From assembly GCF_002975175.1 (NCBI RefSeq), contig NZ_PCNZ01000022.1, forward strand, positions 1 to 64,000: a stretch of 64,000 nt of DNA, written 5' to 3'. The position numbers and the translations under genes were made by a program. Source of the DNA: Bacillus sp. MYb209 (GTDB lineage Bacteria; Bacillota; Bacilli; Bacillales; Bacillaceae_G). Below the pieces are notes generated by a model, which ran no database searches, was not told the DNA's origin, and was given only the letters and a program-made list of their open reading frames with translations. Position 1 is the first letter of the stretch. The number at the start of each line of letters is the position of its first letter. Shown in pieces: positions 26,576 to 35,402 of this stretch.

Positions 26576-27868
26576 ATGGAAATGAAAAATGTAAAAGGGA
26601 CAAAAGACTATTTACCAGAGGAACAAGTGCTGCGAAATAAAATTAAAAGAGCATGTGAAGATACATTTGAACGATATGGATGTAAGCCTTTAGAAACACC
26701 AACGTTAAATATGTATGAACTTATGTCATACAAATACGGTGGTGGTGATGAAATTTTAAAAGAAATATATACACTTCAGGATCAAGGAAAACGCGAGCTT
26801 GCCTTACGTTACGATTTAACAATTCCATTCGCCAAAGTTGTCGCGATGAACCCAAATATCCGCCTTCCTTTTAAACGATATGAAATTGGAAAAGTATTTC
26901 GAGATGGTCCGATTAAACAAGGGAGATTTCGTGAATTCATTCAATGTGATGTTGATATAGTTGGTGTAGAGTCTGTCATGGCAGAAGCTGAGCTCATGAG
27001 CATGGCATTTGACCTATTCCGAACGTTAAACTTAGAAGTAACGATTCAATATAATAATCGAAAATTATTAAATGGTATTCTCGAGTCTATTAACATCCCT
27101 ACTGAATTAACGAGTGACGTAATTTTATCATTGGATAAAATCGAAAAGATTGGGATTGATGGTGTACGAAAAGATGTATTGGAGCGTGGAATTTCTGTAG
27201 AAATGGCCGATACAATATGTAATACCGTTTTATCTTGCCTAAAACTTACTATTGCCGACTTTAAAGAAACTTTCAATAATACACTTGTTACCGATGGAGT
27301 AAACGAATTGCAACAATTACAGCAATACTTACTCGCTCTCGGAATAAATGAAAATACGATATTCAATCCGTTTTTAGCAAGAGGACTCACAATGTATACA
27401 GGCACTGTGTATGAAATCTTTTTACAAGATGGCAGTATCACATCAAGCATAGGTAGTGGTGGTCGTTATGATAATATAATCGGAGCGTTCCGTGGTGATA
27501 ATATGAGCTATCCAACTGTAGGGATTTCATTCGGTTTAGATGTTATTTATACAGCTCTATCACAGAAAGAAACAACATCATCTACAGCGGATCTTTTTAT
27601 CATCCCACTTGGGACAGAATTACAATGCTTACAAATTGCAAAGCAATTACGTAACACTACTTCATTAAAAGTTGAACTCGAACTAGCAGGACGCAAATTA
27701 AAGCGTGCCCTTAATTATGCAAATAAAGAGAATATCCCATACGTACTTATAATTGGTGAAGAAGAAATTACTACTGAAACCGTTGTGCTGCGCAATATGA
27801 AAGAAGGTACTGAATTGAAGATTCCCCTTTCTTCCTTGGAAAATAACACATTTAATAACTATATATAA
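26576..27868 (+). CDS. hisS: Histidyl-tRNA synthetase (second, HisS2-type)
   Basis: A 430-aa class II aminoacyl-tRNA synthetase that charges tRNA-His. Visible: motif 2 region KRYEIGKVFRDGPIKQGRFREFIQCDVD, the His-site motif in variant form RGLTMYTGTVYE (usually RGLDYYTGTVFE), motif 3 SIGSGGRYDNIIGAF, and a C-terminal anticodon-binding domain (about 335-430, ELAGRKLKRALNYANKENIP). The full anticodon domain argues against HisZ, and no his operon follows. The divergent motif suggests an auxiliary copy beside a housekeeping hisS elsewhere. ATG 26576 follows AGAGGAG. Confidence 0.85.
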   Translation: MEMKNVKGTKDYLPEEQVLRNKIKRACEDTFERYGCKPLETPTLNMYELMSYKYGGGDEILKEIYTLQDQGKRELALRYDLTIPFAKVVAMNPNIRLPFKRYEIGKVFRDGPIKQGRFREFIQCDVDIVGVESVMAEAELMSMAFDLFRTLNLEVTIQYNNRKLLNGILESINIPTELTSDVILSLDKIEKIGIDGVRKDVLERGISVEMADTICNTVLSCLKLTIADFKETFNNTLVTDGVNELQQLQQYLLALGINENTIFNPFLARGLTMYTGTVYEIFLQDGSITSSIGSGGRYDNIIGAFRGDNMSYPTVGISFGLDVIYTALSQKETTSSTADLFIIPLGTELQCLQIAKQLRNTTSLKVELELAGRKLKRALNYANKENIPYVLIIGEEEITTETVVLRNMKEGTELKIPLSSLENNTFNNYI

Positions 27869-27872
27869 TAAG

Positions 27873-27901
27873 TGCCACCCTCATTTGGGTGGTTTTTTTA
27901 G
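27873..27901 (+). terminator. Intrinsic terminator
   Basis: GCCACCC-N5-GGGTGG then seven T, directly after hisS. Confidence 0.85.
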
Positions 27902-28035
27902 TGAATAAGTAAAAAAACCAATTAGTTTACATAATAATATTATTACGATACCTGGATGTGAATCACAAAAACATATCCATTCACCCACTATATTTGGTAA
28001 TATATTCATACAAACATATTTAGGAGGACTTAACT

Positions 28036-28344
28036 TTGAGGGCAGTCGTAAAAACATTGAAGTGTACTACAGGTATCTCTCATCTTTTATTAATTCCTTA
28101 TTATTTACTTCAAGGAATAGTTGACTTATACGGGATACCGTTTCTTATAGTAATTACTTTACATATCATCACTATTGTATTAGCTAAAAAGGCAGGCATG
28201 AAAACATATGCGAATTATATAGGAATACTCACTACTCTAGTTGCTTTCTTTCCCTATATACAAATCGCTATACATATTATAGCGTCGATTTTCCTTCTAT
28301 TAGATGCGGCTTCCACAAACACAAAAGAAGTTTATGATTCATAG
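28036..28344 (+). CDS. Small membrane protein
   Basis: A 102-aa protein with three to four hydrophobic segments (LLLIPYYLLQGIVDLYGIPF, LIVITLHIITIVLA, YIGILTTLVAFFPYIQIAIH). The start is TTG with TAGGAGGA 7 bp upstream. The family is not recognised. It stands between two terminators. Confidence 0.65.
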   Translation: MRAVVKTLKCTTGISHLLLIPYYLLQGIVDLYGIPFLIVITLHIITIVLAKKAGMKTYANYIGILTTLVAFFPYIQIAIHIIASIFLLLDAASTNTKEVYDS

Positions 28345-28388
28345 CGGATTGAAAAACAGAAATTAGAGAAAGATTTTTCAACCATATA

Positions 28389-28426
28389 CAAAAAAGAGGG
28401 CAGATATGCATCTCCCTCTTTTTTCT
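28389..28426. terminator. Bidirectional terminator
   Basis: AAAAAAGAGGG-N13-CCCTCTTTTTT between convergent small genes. Confidence 0.85.
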
Positions 28427-28440
28427 AACTATTTTTATTA

Positions 28441-28716
28441 TTATTCTTGTTCTTGCTCGTCCATAATCTTCTCAAACGCCGCAGATACTTTTTCAAATTC
28501 CTCGTCATTCTCTATGTATGAGAATTCATTATCTTCTTCTACTTTTAAAAAGAAGATATCAATGTCTTCCTCTGTTTCTGTTTGAATGTCTTCTACAAAG
28601 GCAACCGCAATGTATTCTGCTCCTTCGACATCCATCGCTCCAAGCACTTCAACTTCCTGTTCTTCATTATTCTCATCGGTAAGACTAAAAATTTCGCCTA
28701 CTTCAATTGCTTCCAT
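28441..28716 (-). CDS. DUF1292-type acidic protein (YrzB-like)
   Basis: A 91-aa very acidic protein with the DUF1292 pattern (EIFSLTDENNEEQEVEVLGA, then EYIAVAFVED and FFLKVEEDNEFSYIENDEEFE). Function of the family is unknown. ATG 28716 lies 8 bp from AGGAGGAGA and is preferred to ATG 28722. Confidence 0.8.
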   Translation of the reverse strand: MEAIEVGEIFSLTDENNEEQEVEVLGAMDVEGAEYIAVAFVEDIQTETEEDIDIFFLKVEEDNEFSYIENDEEFEKVSAAFEKIMDEQEQE

Positions 28717-28915
28717 ATTCATTCTCCTCCTATCATACTCTAAAAAATAAAACGTTCAAACCATACACTTACTAACATATCTTTCCATAAAAAAGTTGAA
28801 TTCATACAGAAAGAACAACAAATTCTTGCTGGTTCAGCAAAAGTATTCAACTATAAGGATAACATCTATGAATAGGAATGAATATATTTTAAATTAGATA
28901 ATTGGATTAGCTAAT

Positions 28916-29076
28916 TTAAAATCCTCCTTTAGCTTTTCGAAAGACCTCCATGTTCCATAATGATTCTTTCATATAGGCAGCTGGCATGTCACCTTTCAAT
29001 CTGTAAGTAAATACTAAAATGGCACCTCATACCCTGATTCGTTTCCGTATGTTTTTAGGATGAGAGATACATCCTT
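28916..29076 (-). pseudogene. Frameshifted gene remnant, unidentified
   Basis: The minus strand encodes KDVSLILKTYGNESGYEVPF (29076-29017) and, in an overlapping frame, VFTYRLKGDMPAAYMKESLW followed by NMEVFRKAKGGF and TAA (28918-28916). The two segments join sensibly across one frameshift near 29020, so this looks like the last ~55 codons of a decayed gene. I do not recognise it. It lies just downstream of the pyruvate kinase-like gene. Confidence 0.45.
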
Positions 29077-29085
29077 CTATATAAA

Positions 29086-30138
29086 CTAAAGAGACTTATG
29101 TAGTAATTCCAATACATCTTTCATCGCAAAAGGACCGTCTTTTTTTACATGCTCCGCGAATTCAGAAACGAGACGTAATGTTTTCACACTTTCGATTGGA
29201 TGATCCCCTGACGCACTTTCAGCAGAAAGCATAACAGCATTCGTTCCGTCCAATACAGCCTGAAATACATCAGTTACCTCAGCTCTTGTAGGAATAGAGT
29301 GATCTACCATAGATTGAAGCATTTGTGTCGCTGTAATTACATATGTATTCGTTCGATTGCACTCACGAATCATCATTTTTTGTAACAGTGGAATAAATTG
29401 ATACGGCAATTCCACACCTAAATCTCCCCTTGCGATCATAATGCCATCCGCTTCTTGGCATATGTCTTGAAAATTCTCGATTGCTTCCATCGTTTCTATT
29501 TTTGCAATTAAACTCGGGGAAATTTCTTTATGCTCATGTATAAAATCCCGTATTTCCTTTATATGACTAGGTTTTCGCACAAAGGAACACGCAATAAAAT
29601 CAACATTCTCTTCTAAAAGAAACTGAATATCTTTTTTATCTTTCTCTGTAATAGCTGGTAAACTAACAATTGCACCTGGTAAGTTTACCCCTTTATGAGA
29701 GGCAATATTACCACCTGTTTTTATCCTCGTTTCTATTTTTTCCGCACTTACCTTTTCAACAATTAACTCAACTTCTCCATCATTAATAAGAATTCTACTT
29801 CCAACTTTCACGTCATTCGCAATCCCTACATAATCAACACTTGCTTCTTCTTTATTCCCTTCAACTGGATTGGTATGTAAAATAAATAACTCCCCTGCTC
29901 CAAGTGTAATTTGTTCCTCTTTCATTTCACCCAATCTTATTTTAGGACCTTGTACATCCCCTAGAATTCTAATAGAATCGTCTAACGATTTTACTAAACG
30001 AATGATATCTTTATGACTTTCATGGGTGCCATGTGATAAATTTAACCGAACAATTTTCATACCATTGTCTATTAACTGGGCTAATGTTTCTTTATTATTA
30101 CTTGCTGGTCCAATTGTACAAACTCGATCGATTGTCAT
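29086..30138 (-). CDS. Pyruvate kinase lacking the C-terminal domain
   Basis: A 350-aa protein with the pyruvate kinase TIM barrel and B domain. Visible: CTIGPAS and RLNLSHGTHESH at the N terminus, GDVQGPKIRLG, the active-site LIAKIETMEAIENF (with the catalytic Lys), GIMIARGDLGVELP, and TQMLQSM...TRAEVTDVFQAVLDGTNAVMLSAESASG. The protein stops soon after, so the C domain of ~120 residues and the extra PEP-utiliser domain of Bacillus Pyk are absent. All catalytic residues I can place are present. It may be a second, non-allosteric isozyme. ATG 30138 and ATG 30150 are both possible starts. Confidence 0.85.
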   Translation of the reverse strand: MTIDRVCTIGPASNNKETLAQLIDNGMKIVRLNLSHGTHESHKDIIRLVKSLDDSIRILGDVQGPKIRLGEMKEEQITLGAGELFILHTNPVEGNKEEASVDYVGIANDVKVGSRILINDGEVELIVEKVSAEKIETRIKTGGNIASHKGVNLPGAIVSLPAITEKDKKDIQFLLEENVDFIACSFVRKPSHIKEIRDFIHEHKEISPSLIAKIETMEAIENFQDICQEADGIMIARGDLGVELPYQFIPLLQKMMIRECNRTNTYVITATQMLQSMVDHSIPTRAEVTDVFQAVLDGTNAVMLSAESASGDHPIESVKTLRLVSEFAEHVKKDGPFAMKDVLELLHKSL

Positions 30139-30421
30139 TCTTCCCACCATCCTTTTTTTAATGTTTCCCATAAAATAAAGAGAAGATTCTTTTTATAGGA
30201 AAGACCGTACTACTTAAGGATACAAAAAGGTGTTATGTGATGAGAAGATTTTTCTGAAGAAGTAGCTTGAATTTTAACTTTTTGTGCCCAACATTTTGAC
30301 TTAATAGTTATTATTAGTTTCGTGACAATGGGGTACTACTAACAAAAAGTAAAAAATCAAAACTATGTGTACATACGAATGCTAGATTGGGATGTCGAAA
30401 ACAATCTATGGAGGGACAACA

Positions 30422-32095
30422 ATGACTAATCTTCGTAAAAAAATAATGGGACTAACATTAGCGGGAACGGTAGCACTAGGTTCATTAGCAGCAGGAAACA
30501 TGCTGAACGATAACGAGGTAAAAGCTGAGGTAAAAAAAGCTGAGAAACAACCAAAAAACGTAATTATCATGGTTATGGATGGGACAAGTTCTTCCGTCAT
30601 AACATTGGCCCGATGGTATAAAGGCACACCTCTTGCACTCGATCAAATTGTATCAGGGGGTGTTCGTACGTATTCGGCAGAATCAGCTATTACGGATTCC
30701 GCACCGGCAGCCACAGCTTTAGCGACAGGCAATAAATCAAATTCAGGCTACGTGGGCGTATTACCTTCTATTGTGAATTCACCTGGCTTAGAACCAGTCA
30801 AAGAAGAATGCAAGTTTCGTCCAGTTGCCAACGTCTTAGAAGGTGCAAAACGTTCAGGCCGTGCAACAGGAATTATTGCTACATCAGAAATTCAGCATGC
30901 TACTCCGGCTAGTTTCTCTGCCCACCATGCTAACCGCAAAAATTTTGAAGTAATTGGTGAACAGCAAGTTTATCAAAATATAGAAGTTGTATTAGGCGGT
31001 GGAAAGGCAGCACTCCAGCCTATGACAAGCAATGGAATCCGTAAAGACAACGAAGATTTAGTAAAAGTGATTCAAGACAAAGGGTACGACTTTGTCGAAA
31101 CAAAGGATGCATTATTAAACTCCAAATCAAATAAAATCTGGGGTTCTTTCTCCAGCTCTGCACTTGCGTTCGATATAGATCGTGAAGCAAACCATCCTGC
31201 ACAGCCAACTCTTTCCCAGATGACGAGCAAAGCAATTCAAACATTATCAAAAGATAAAGATGGTTTCTTCTTATTCGTAGAAGGCAGTAAGGCAGATTGG
31301 GCAGCACACGCAAATGACCCAATCGGGATGATTAGCGATGTATTGGCATTTGATGATGCGGTTACCGAAGCGTTAGAGTTTGCGAAGAAAGATGGTAATA
31401 CTATGGTCATCGCTTTAACCGATCATGGAAATAGCGGTATTTCCATTGGTAACAGCAATACCACAAAAGGATATGATACCACACCAGTATCAGCTTACAT
31501 TGCTCCACTGAAAAAGGCGAAAGTGACACTTGAAGGTGCTACAAATAAGCTTAAAGACGATTTATCTAATATGAAAGAAGTAGCTGCTCTATACGGTTTA
31601 GACAACTTAACTGATGATGAAAGAGAAAAATTAAAAACTGCACATAAGAAAGCTGATGCAGGTCCGATCCTTACTACATTATTGGCCAACCGTGCGAACC
31701 TCGGTTTTACAACTGGTGGTCATACGGGTGAAGATGTATTCTTATACTCTTACGGTCCTCAAAAGCCATACGGTTTAGTCCAAAATACAGACATTGCGAA
31801 GACAATGGCCAAAGCAATGAGCTTTCAATTAGGAGAAATAACTAAGAAGTTATTTTTAGATGCTGAAACAGCCTTTAAACAAATTGGTGCAATTGTAACG
31901 ATTGACAAAAAAGATATAGCAAAACCTGTACTTGTAGCAAAACGCAATAATACAGAGGCAAAATTGTCTGTTAATAAAAACATTATCTGTATCGATGGAA
32001 AAGATTATGAATTAGGAAGCATCGTTGTAGAAAGCAACGGGAAATTCTATGTACCTGAAAAAGCAATTCAACTGTTCTTAAGACACTCTCACTAA
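30422..32095 (+). CDS. Secreted alkaline phosphatase (PhoA superfamily)
   Basis: A 557-aa exported phosphomonoesterase. Signal peptide about 1-35 (ends KAEVKK). Metal and nucleophile motifs are visible: IIMVMDGTSSS (metal Asp), ITDSAPAATALATG (nucleophile Ser in TDSA), EIQHATPASFSAHHANR, VEGSKADWAAHANDP (metal Asp/His), ALTDHGNSG and TTGGHTGEDVFLYSYGP. Length is above E. coli PhoA because of a C-terminal extension (about 490-557) resembling copper-amine-oxidase-like wall domains. ATG 30422 follows GGAGGG. No clear Pho box is visible. Confidence 0.9.
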   Translation: MTNLRKKIMGLTLAGTVALGSLAAGNMLNDNEVKAEVKKAEKQPKNVIIMVMDGTSSSVITLARWYKGTPLALDQIVSGGVRTYSAESAITDSAPAATALATGNKSNSGYVGVLPSIVNSPGLEPVKEECKFRPVANVLEGAKRSGRATGIIATSEIQHATPASFSAHHANRKNFEVIGEQQVYQNIEVVLGGGKAALQPMTSNGIRKDNEDLVKVIQDKGYDFVETKDALLNSKSNKIWGSFSSSALAFDIDREANHPAQPTLSQMTSKAIQTLSKDKDGFFLFVEGSKADWAAHANDPIGMISDVLAFDDAVTEALEFAKKDGNTMVIALTDHGNSGISIGNSNTTKGYDTTPVSAYIAPLKKAKVTLEGATNKLKDDLSNMKEVAALYGLDNLTDDEREKLKTAHKKADAGPILTTLLANRANLGFTTGGHTGEDVFLYSYGPQKPYGLVQNTDIAKTMAKAMSFQLGEITKKLFLDAETAFKQIGAIVTIDKKDIAKPVLVAKRNNTEAKLSVNKNIICIDGKDYELGSIVVESNGKFYVPEKAIQLFLRHSH

Positions 32096-32117
32096 ATTAA
32101 AAAAGAATTAAAAGATT

Positions 32118-32155
32118 AAAAAGATTGCCTATTAGGATACAGGCAATCTTTTTTC
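32118..32155 (+). terminator. Intrinsic terminator
   Basis: AAAAGATTGCC-N12-GGCAATCTTTT then T run, after alkaline phosphatase. Confidence 0.85.
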
Positions 32156-32290
32156 TTTTTTTAAATATGAAATTTATGTTTTTGCAGCCTATCTCCATCA
32201 AAGAGCTATTTCTGTTTTGTCATTTTCCGCTATAAAACATATACAGTTTCATATGGTAACGATCAAAAATAAATGCCATCCTTGTGTAAT

Positions 32291-32518
32291 CTACATCGGG
32301 TAATATGATTGTAATGGATAATACGACTGTGGTGGGTAATACGACTGTAATGAATAAAACGATTGTGATGGGTAATAACTTTGTTGCATTTGTTGTGCTT
32401 GTAATGCTTGTTGCTGTGCTTGTATAGCCTGATGAACAGCTTGAATAGTACTTTGCGCAGGCCCCTGCCCTCCTAAAGGACGCATTTGCGTTTCAGTGTA
32501 AAAATAATTACAAAGCAT
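32291..32518 (-). CDS. Small Gln/Tyr-rich repeat protein, probable spore surface protein
   Basis: A 75-aa protein. Residues 27-45 are Gln-rich (AVHQAIQAQQQALQAQQMQQ) and 47-75 are five imperfect SYYPxQ units. Such low-complexity Tyr/Pro/Gln repeats are common in Bacillus coat and exosporium proteins. GAGGTGAGG precedes the ATG. It is divergent from an exosporium collagen-like gene, which supports a spore role; the exact function is unknown. Confidence 0.65.
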   Translation of the reverse strand: MLCNYFYTETQMRPLGGQGPAQSTIQAVHQAIQAQQQALQAQQMQQSYYPSQSFYSLQSYYPPQSYYPLQSYYPM

Positions 32519-32762
32519 TCTTTATTCACCTCACCTCTATAAATATTTTTGTATTCCATCTTTCATACTATGAATATTGAATTAAAGTGGATAATTCATG
32601 AAACTTTTTACCTTGTAATTGCTAAATCTCTTTCTATTCAAATAGCTTTTTATTCAAATAACTATTTAGTTAAATTTAATAAATATACTCGCTTGTCCAT
32701 TTCACTTTGTTCTACTTTTGCATTTACTATTAGTAATACGAACTTTTCAGAGGTGAAATATA

Positions 32763-33371
32763 ATGGACGAGTTTTTATCTTCTGCTGCGCTAAACCCGGG
32801 TTTAATTGGGCCTACCCTTCCACCTGTTCAGCCCTTTCAATTTCCTACAGGTCCTACCGGGAACACTGGTGCTACTGGTAACACCGGGCCTACCGGCAAT
32901 ACTGGACCTACTGGACCTACCGGCAATACTGGGCCTACCGGCAATACTGGGCCTACCGGCGCTACTGGTAACACCGGGCCTACCGGCAATACTGGACCTA
33001 CTGGCAACACCGGGCCTACCGGTAATACTGGACCTACTGGATTTAGTCTTCCTGCTGGACCTGCATCTATTACCTTAACTTCTAACGCAACCACAGCGTG
33101 TGTATCCACCCAAGGAAATAATACTTTATTTTTTTCGGGTCAAGTATTAGTAAACGGTAGTCCTGCTGCAGGGGTAGTAGTCAGCTTTTCATTTAGTAAC
33201 CCTTCTCTTGCTTTCATGGTTCCTCTTGCTACCATCACCAATGCTTCAGGTAACTTTACCGCTGTATTTCTATCCGCAAATGGACCTGGAACAGTAATCG
33301 TTACTGCTTCACTTCTTGATTCTCCTGGAACAATGGCTAGCGTCACTATTACCATCGTGAATTGTCCGTAA
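32763..33371 (+). CDS. Exosporium collagen-like protein with Ig-like C terminus
   Basis: A 202-aa protein. Residues 11-27 ([17 protein letters not shown]) are the exosporium-targeting leader of BclA-type proteins. Residues 28-93 are about 20 Gly-x-Thr-type triplets ([14 protein letters not shown]). The rest (about 97-202) is not the TNF-like BclA domain but looks like a bacterial Ig-like (Big-1) sandwich: [44 protein letters not shown]. Expected on the hair-like nap of the spore surface. GAGGTGAA precedes the ATG. Confidence 0.85.
   Translation: MDEFLSSAALNPGLIGPTLPPVQPFQFPTGPTGNTGATGNTGPTGNTGPTGPTGNTGPTGNTGPTGATGNTGPTGNTGPTGNTGPTGNTGPTGFSLPAGPASITLTSNATTACVSTQGNNTLFFSGQVLVNGSPAAGVVVSFSFSNPSLAFMVPLATITNASGNFTAVFLSANGPGTVIVTASLLDSPGTMASVTITIVNCP
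32850..33045 (+). repeat. Tandem repeats coding for collagen-like triplets
   Basis: Imperfect 9- and 18-bp units (CCTACCGGCAATACTGGG type) repeat through this stretch. Such arrays change copy number between strains by slippage. Confidence 0.85.
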
Positions 33372-33458
33372 TGGTTTTATTTTTATCATTGGGATGTTCC
33401 TTTCAAATGAAGTCTTTATTTCTTAACACCCACCGAAAATGAACAGTAACTAAAAAGA

Positions 33459-33496
33459 TTTAGATAGAATATGGTGAACCCCATATTCTATCTAAA
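33459..33496. terminator. Hairpin after the collagen-like gene
   Basis: A perfect 16-bp inverted repeat, TTTAGATAGAATATGG and complement, with a 6-nt loop. T-run support is weak. Confidence 0.6.
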
Positions 33497-33506
33497 CAAA
33501 CTAAGA

Positions 33507-33535
33507 AGGCCTACTCACACGAGTAGGCTTGTTTG
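33507..33535 (-). terminator. Terminator of the lipoprotein gene
   Basis: On the minus strand GCCTACTC-N4-GAGTAGGC followed by CTTCTTAG, just past the stop codon at 33539. Confidence 0.6.
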
Positions 33536-33538
33536 AAA

Positions 33539-34249
33539 CTATGAAAGCTTCGTTAATAACTGATTTAAATCTTTTTTCGTTTTCGTCGTTAATGACTTCA
33601 TTTTATTAACATCTATCTTTTCTTTCTCCGCTCTTATAATTAATGGATACAAACTTTGTTCAATTGTTTTGTATTCAGTTGGATGTGATGCTTCTATATC
33701 TTTTTCAATTACATCCCACTTCTCATTAATTTGTTTTCCAAGTTTATTAACTGTTTCTAATTTAGGATTTGCAGCTAATTGCTTATCTAGGCTTTCAATT
33801 AATGTAACGACTTCTTTTACACTTGCTTTCACAGCGACGTTTTTCTTCGGATCTTTCGTTGTCTTTCCGTTATTGTTTGTACTTGTATTTTGATCTGTTG
33901 TTTTCCCGCTAGTTGATTGATCATTCGTTTTTCCTGTCGTTTCTTTTTCTGGCGTTTTTCCATTCTGATTTTGAGTTGACGTTTTGCTGTTACTTTCTGT
34001 TCCTGATGATTCCTTTGTATTTTTTGCATCCTTATCTGTTTTTTCATTCGAAGAAGTATTTGTGTCTTTTTCACTATCTTTCGTTGTTTTTGACGCTTCA
34101 TCTGCACTTGTTGTTTTTGCTTCCCCTTCATTTTGTGCCGTTACTTGCTCCTTCTTTTCTGTCTCTTTATCTACCGAAGGACTACAAGCTGCCATAGTAA
34201 GCAATGTACCAATTGTTATCGATGCGATAGCGACCTTTTTCATTTTCAT
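33539..34249 (-). CDS. Lipoprotein with Ser/Thr/Lys-rich linker, unknown function
   Basis: A 236-aa lipoprotein with lipobox MAAC (Cys about residue 22). Residues 25-140 are a disordered, hydrophilic linker rich in Lys, Thr, Glu and Asn with repeats such as SGKTTDQNTS. The C-terminal ~95 residues (VKASVKEVVTLIESLDKQLA and on) form a predicted helical domain that I do not recognise. AGGGGGA precedes the ATG. It probably sits on the outer face of the membrane with the helical head in the wall. Confidence 0.75.
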   Translation of the reverse strand: MKMKKVAIASITIGTLLTMAACSPSVDKETEKKEQVTAQNEGEAKTTSADEASKTTKDSEKDTNTSSNEKTDKDAKNTKESSGTESNSKTSTQNQNGKTPEKETTGKTNDQSTSGKTTDQNTSTNNNGKTTKDPKKNVAVKASVKEVVTLIESLDKQLAANPKLETVNKLGKQINEKWDVIEKDIEASHPTEYKTIEQSLYPLIIRAEKEKIDVNKMKSLTTKTKKDLNQLLTKLS

Positions 34250-34433
34250 ATAAATCCCCCTATGTTTACTTAATTTATCCTCCCCTTTACGATTCTATTT
34301 CTCCTTAAAAAATCCCTTTTCATACGAATTACCATCTTTCCGACAGTAATCTTCATAATAATACGTACAAAAATCGATAAACTTATTTTAATATTCGAGT
34401 TTCTTCTACTTCATTTTTCTTCTCTGTAGTAAA

Positions 34434-34490
34434 AGAAAAAGAGTATATTGTCATATCAAGAATTGCTATCTTCATATGACGATATACTCT
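34434..34490 (-). terminator. Terminator
   Basis: On the minus strand GAGTATAT-C-GTCATAT and ATATGAC-A-ATATACTC pair, followed by TTTTTCTTTT. It ends the short-chain dehydrogenase transcript. Confidence 0.7.
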
Positions 34491-34587
34491 CCTATCAAAT
34501 TTTTATCTTTCTTGACATTTTATTTATACAAAAAAATAAAATTATCCCTAATTTTTTTGTTTCTCAATACTTGTTAACATAATATTT

Positions 34588-35346
34588 TTATGAATAACCA
34601 CCATTCGAATGAATTACTTGCCCAGTAACCCACTTCGCTTCTTCACTTACTAAAAAAGCAATTAAGCGTGCAGCATCCACCGGTTCTCCAACTCTTCCTT
34701 GCGGGAATTTCCATACTAAATGATGCTGTAATTCCTCAGTAATCCATCCTGTATTCGTTGGTCCTGGATCCACAGCATTAACTGTAATCCCCTTCTCCAT
34801 AGCAACTGGTGCTACTGACTTTGTAAATGCCTCTATTGCTCCTTTCGTTGCTGCGTATGCAAGTTCATCCGGCATTGGCCCCAATGACTGCCCTGAAGTT
34901 AGATTTATAATACTTCCACTCGTTTTGAGTGAATAATGTTTTATAAATAAAGAACTTAATAGCATAGTAGCACGCACATTAACCGTATAATGTTTATCTA
35001 GCTGTTCTACATCTAACTCTTCAATTTTCGTATGAGTAGAATAAGCGGCATTATTAATAAGAATAGATGGCTCGCCTAAACGTTCTGATACCATATACAA
35101 TACACGATTAGGCGAATAAGACTGCGATAAGTTGATTTCTGCCATTTCACATCGAACGCCGTAACTCTCAATCTCCTTTTTCAACAAAAAGGGCTCTTGA
35201 TCATTCATTCCCCATGGCATCGCTTTATCATACCGAGGCCAGTACGTGAAAAAAATGTCTATCCCATTTTGAGCAAGCACCTTGCATACAGCTGCACCAA
35301 TTCCATTCAGACGAGTTGCCCCTGTTACAATTGCTATTTTCCTCAC
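34588..35346 (-). CDS. Short-chain dehydrogenase/reductase
   Basis: A 252-aa SDR with N-terminal nucleotide-binding motif VTGATRLNGIGAAV, NNAAYSTHT in place of NNAG, catalytic Ser in INLTSGQSLG, YAATK for YxxxK (about 157-161) and a C-terminal VTGQVIHSNGGYS typical of FabG-like enzymes. Substrate cannot be deduced. An AGGAG-type RBS precedes the ATG. It stands downstream of the ABC exporter genes but 57 bp away. Confidence 0.85.
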   Translation of the reverse strand: MRKIAIVTGATRLNGIGAAVCKVLAQNGIDIFFTYWPRYDKAMPWGMNDQEPFLLKKEIESYGVRCEMAEINLSQSYSPNRVLYMVSERLGEPSILINNAAYSTHTKIEELDVEQLDKHYTVNVRATMLLSSLFIKHYSLKTSGSIINLTSGQSLGPMPDELAYAATKGAIEAFTKSVAPVAMEKGITVNAVDPGPTNTGWITEELQHHLVWKFPQGRVGEPVDAARLIAFLVSEEAKWVTGQVIHSNGGYS

Positions 35347-35402
35347 CTTTTCTCCTCCATCTATGGATAAATCCCCTGCACGAATACAGAGGATCTACCT
35401 TT

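Noticed and set aside
26576-27868. HisZ (ATP phosphoribosyltransferase regulatory subunit)
   Set aside because: The protein has a full C-terminal anticodon-binding domain, and no hisG or other his genes follow; HisRS fits better.
32850-33045. CRISPR-like array
   Set aside because: Short contiguous coding repeats without unique spacers; they code for collagen triplets.
32837-33109. Pro-rich frame on the minus strand
   Set aside because: Mirror of the Gly-x-Thr repeats of the exosporium protein; no RBS or other signal.
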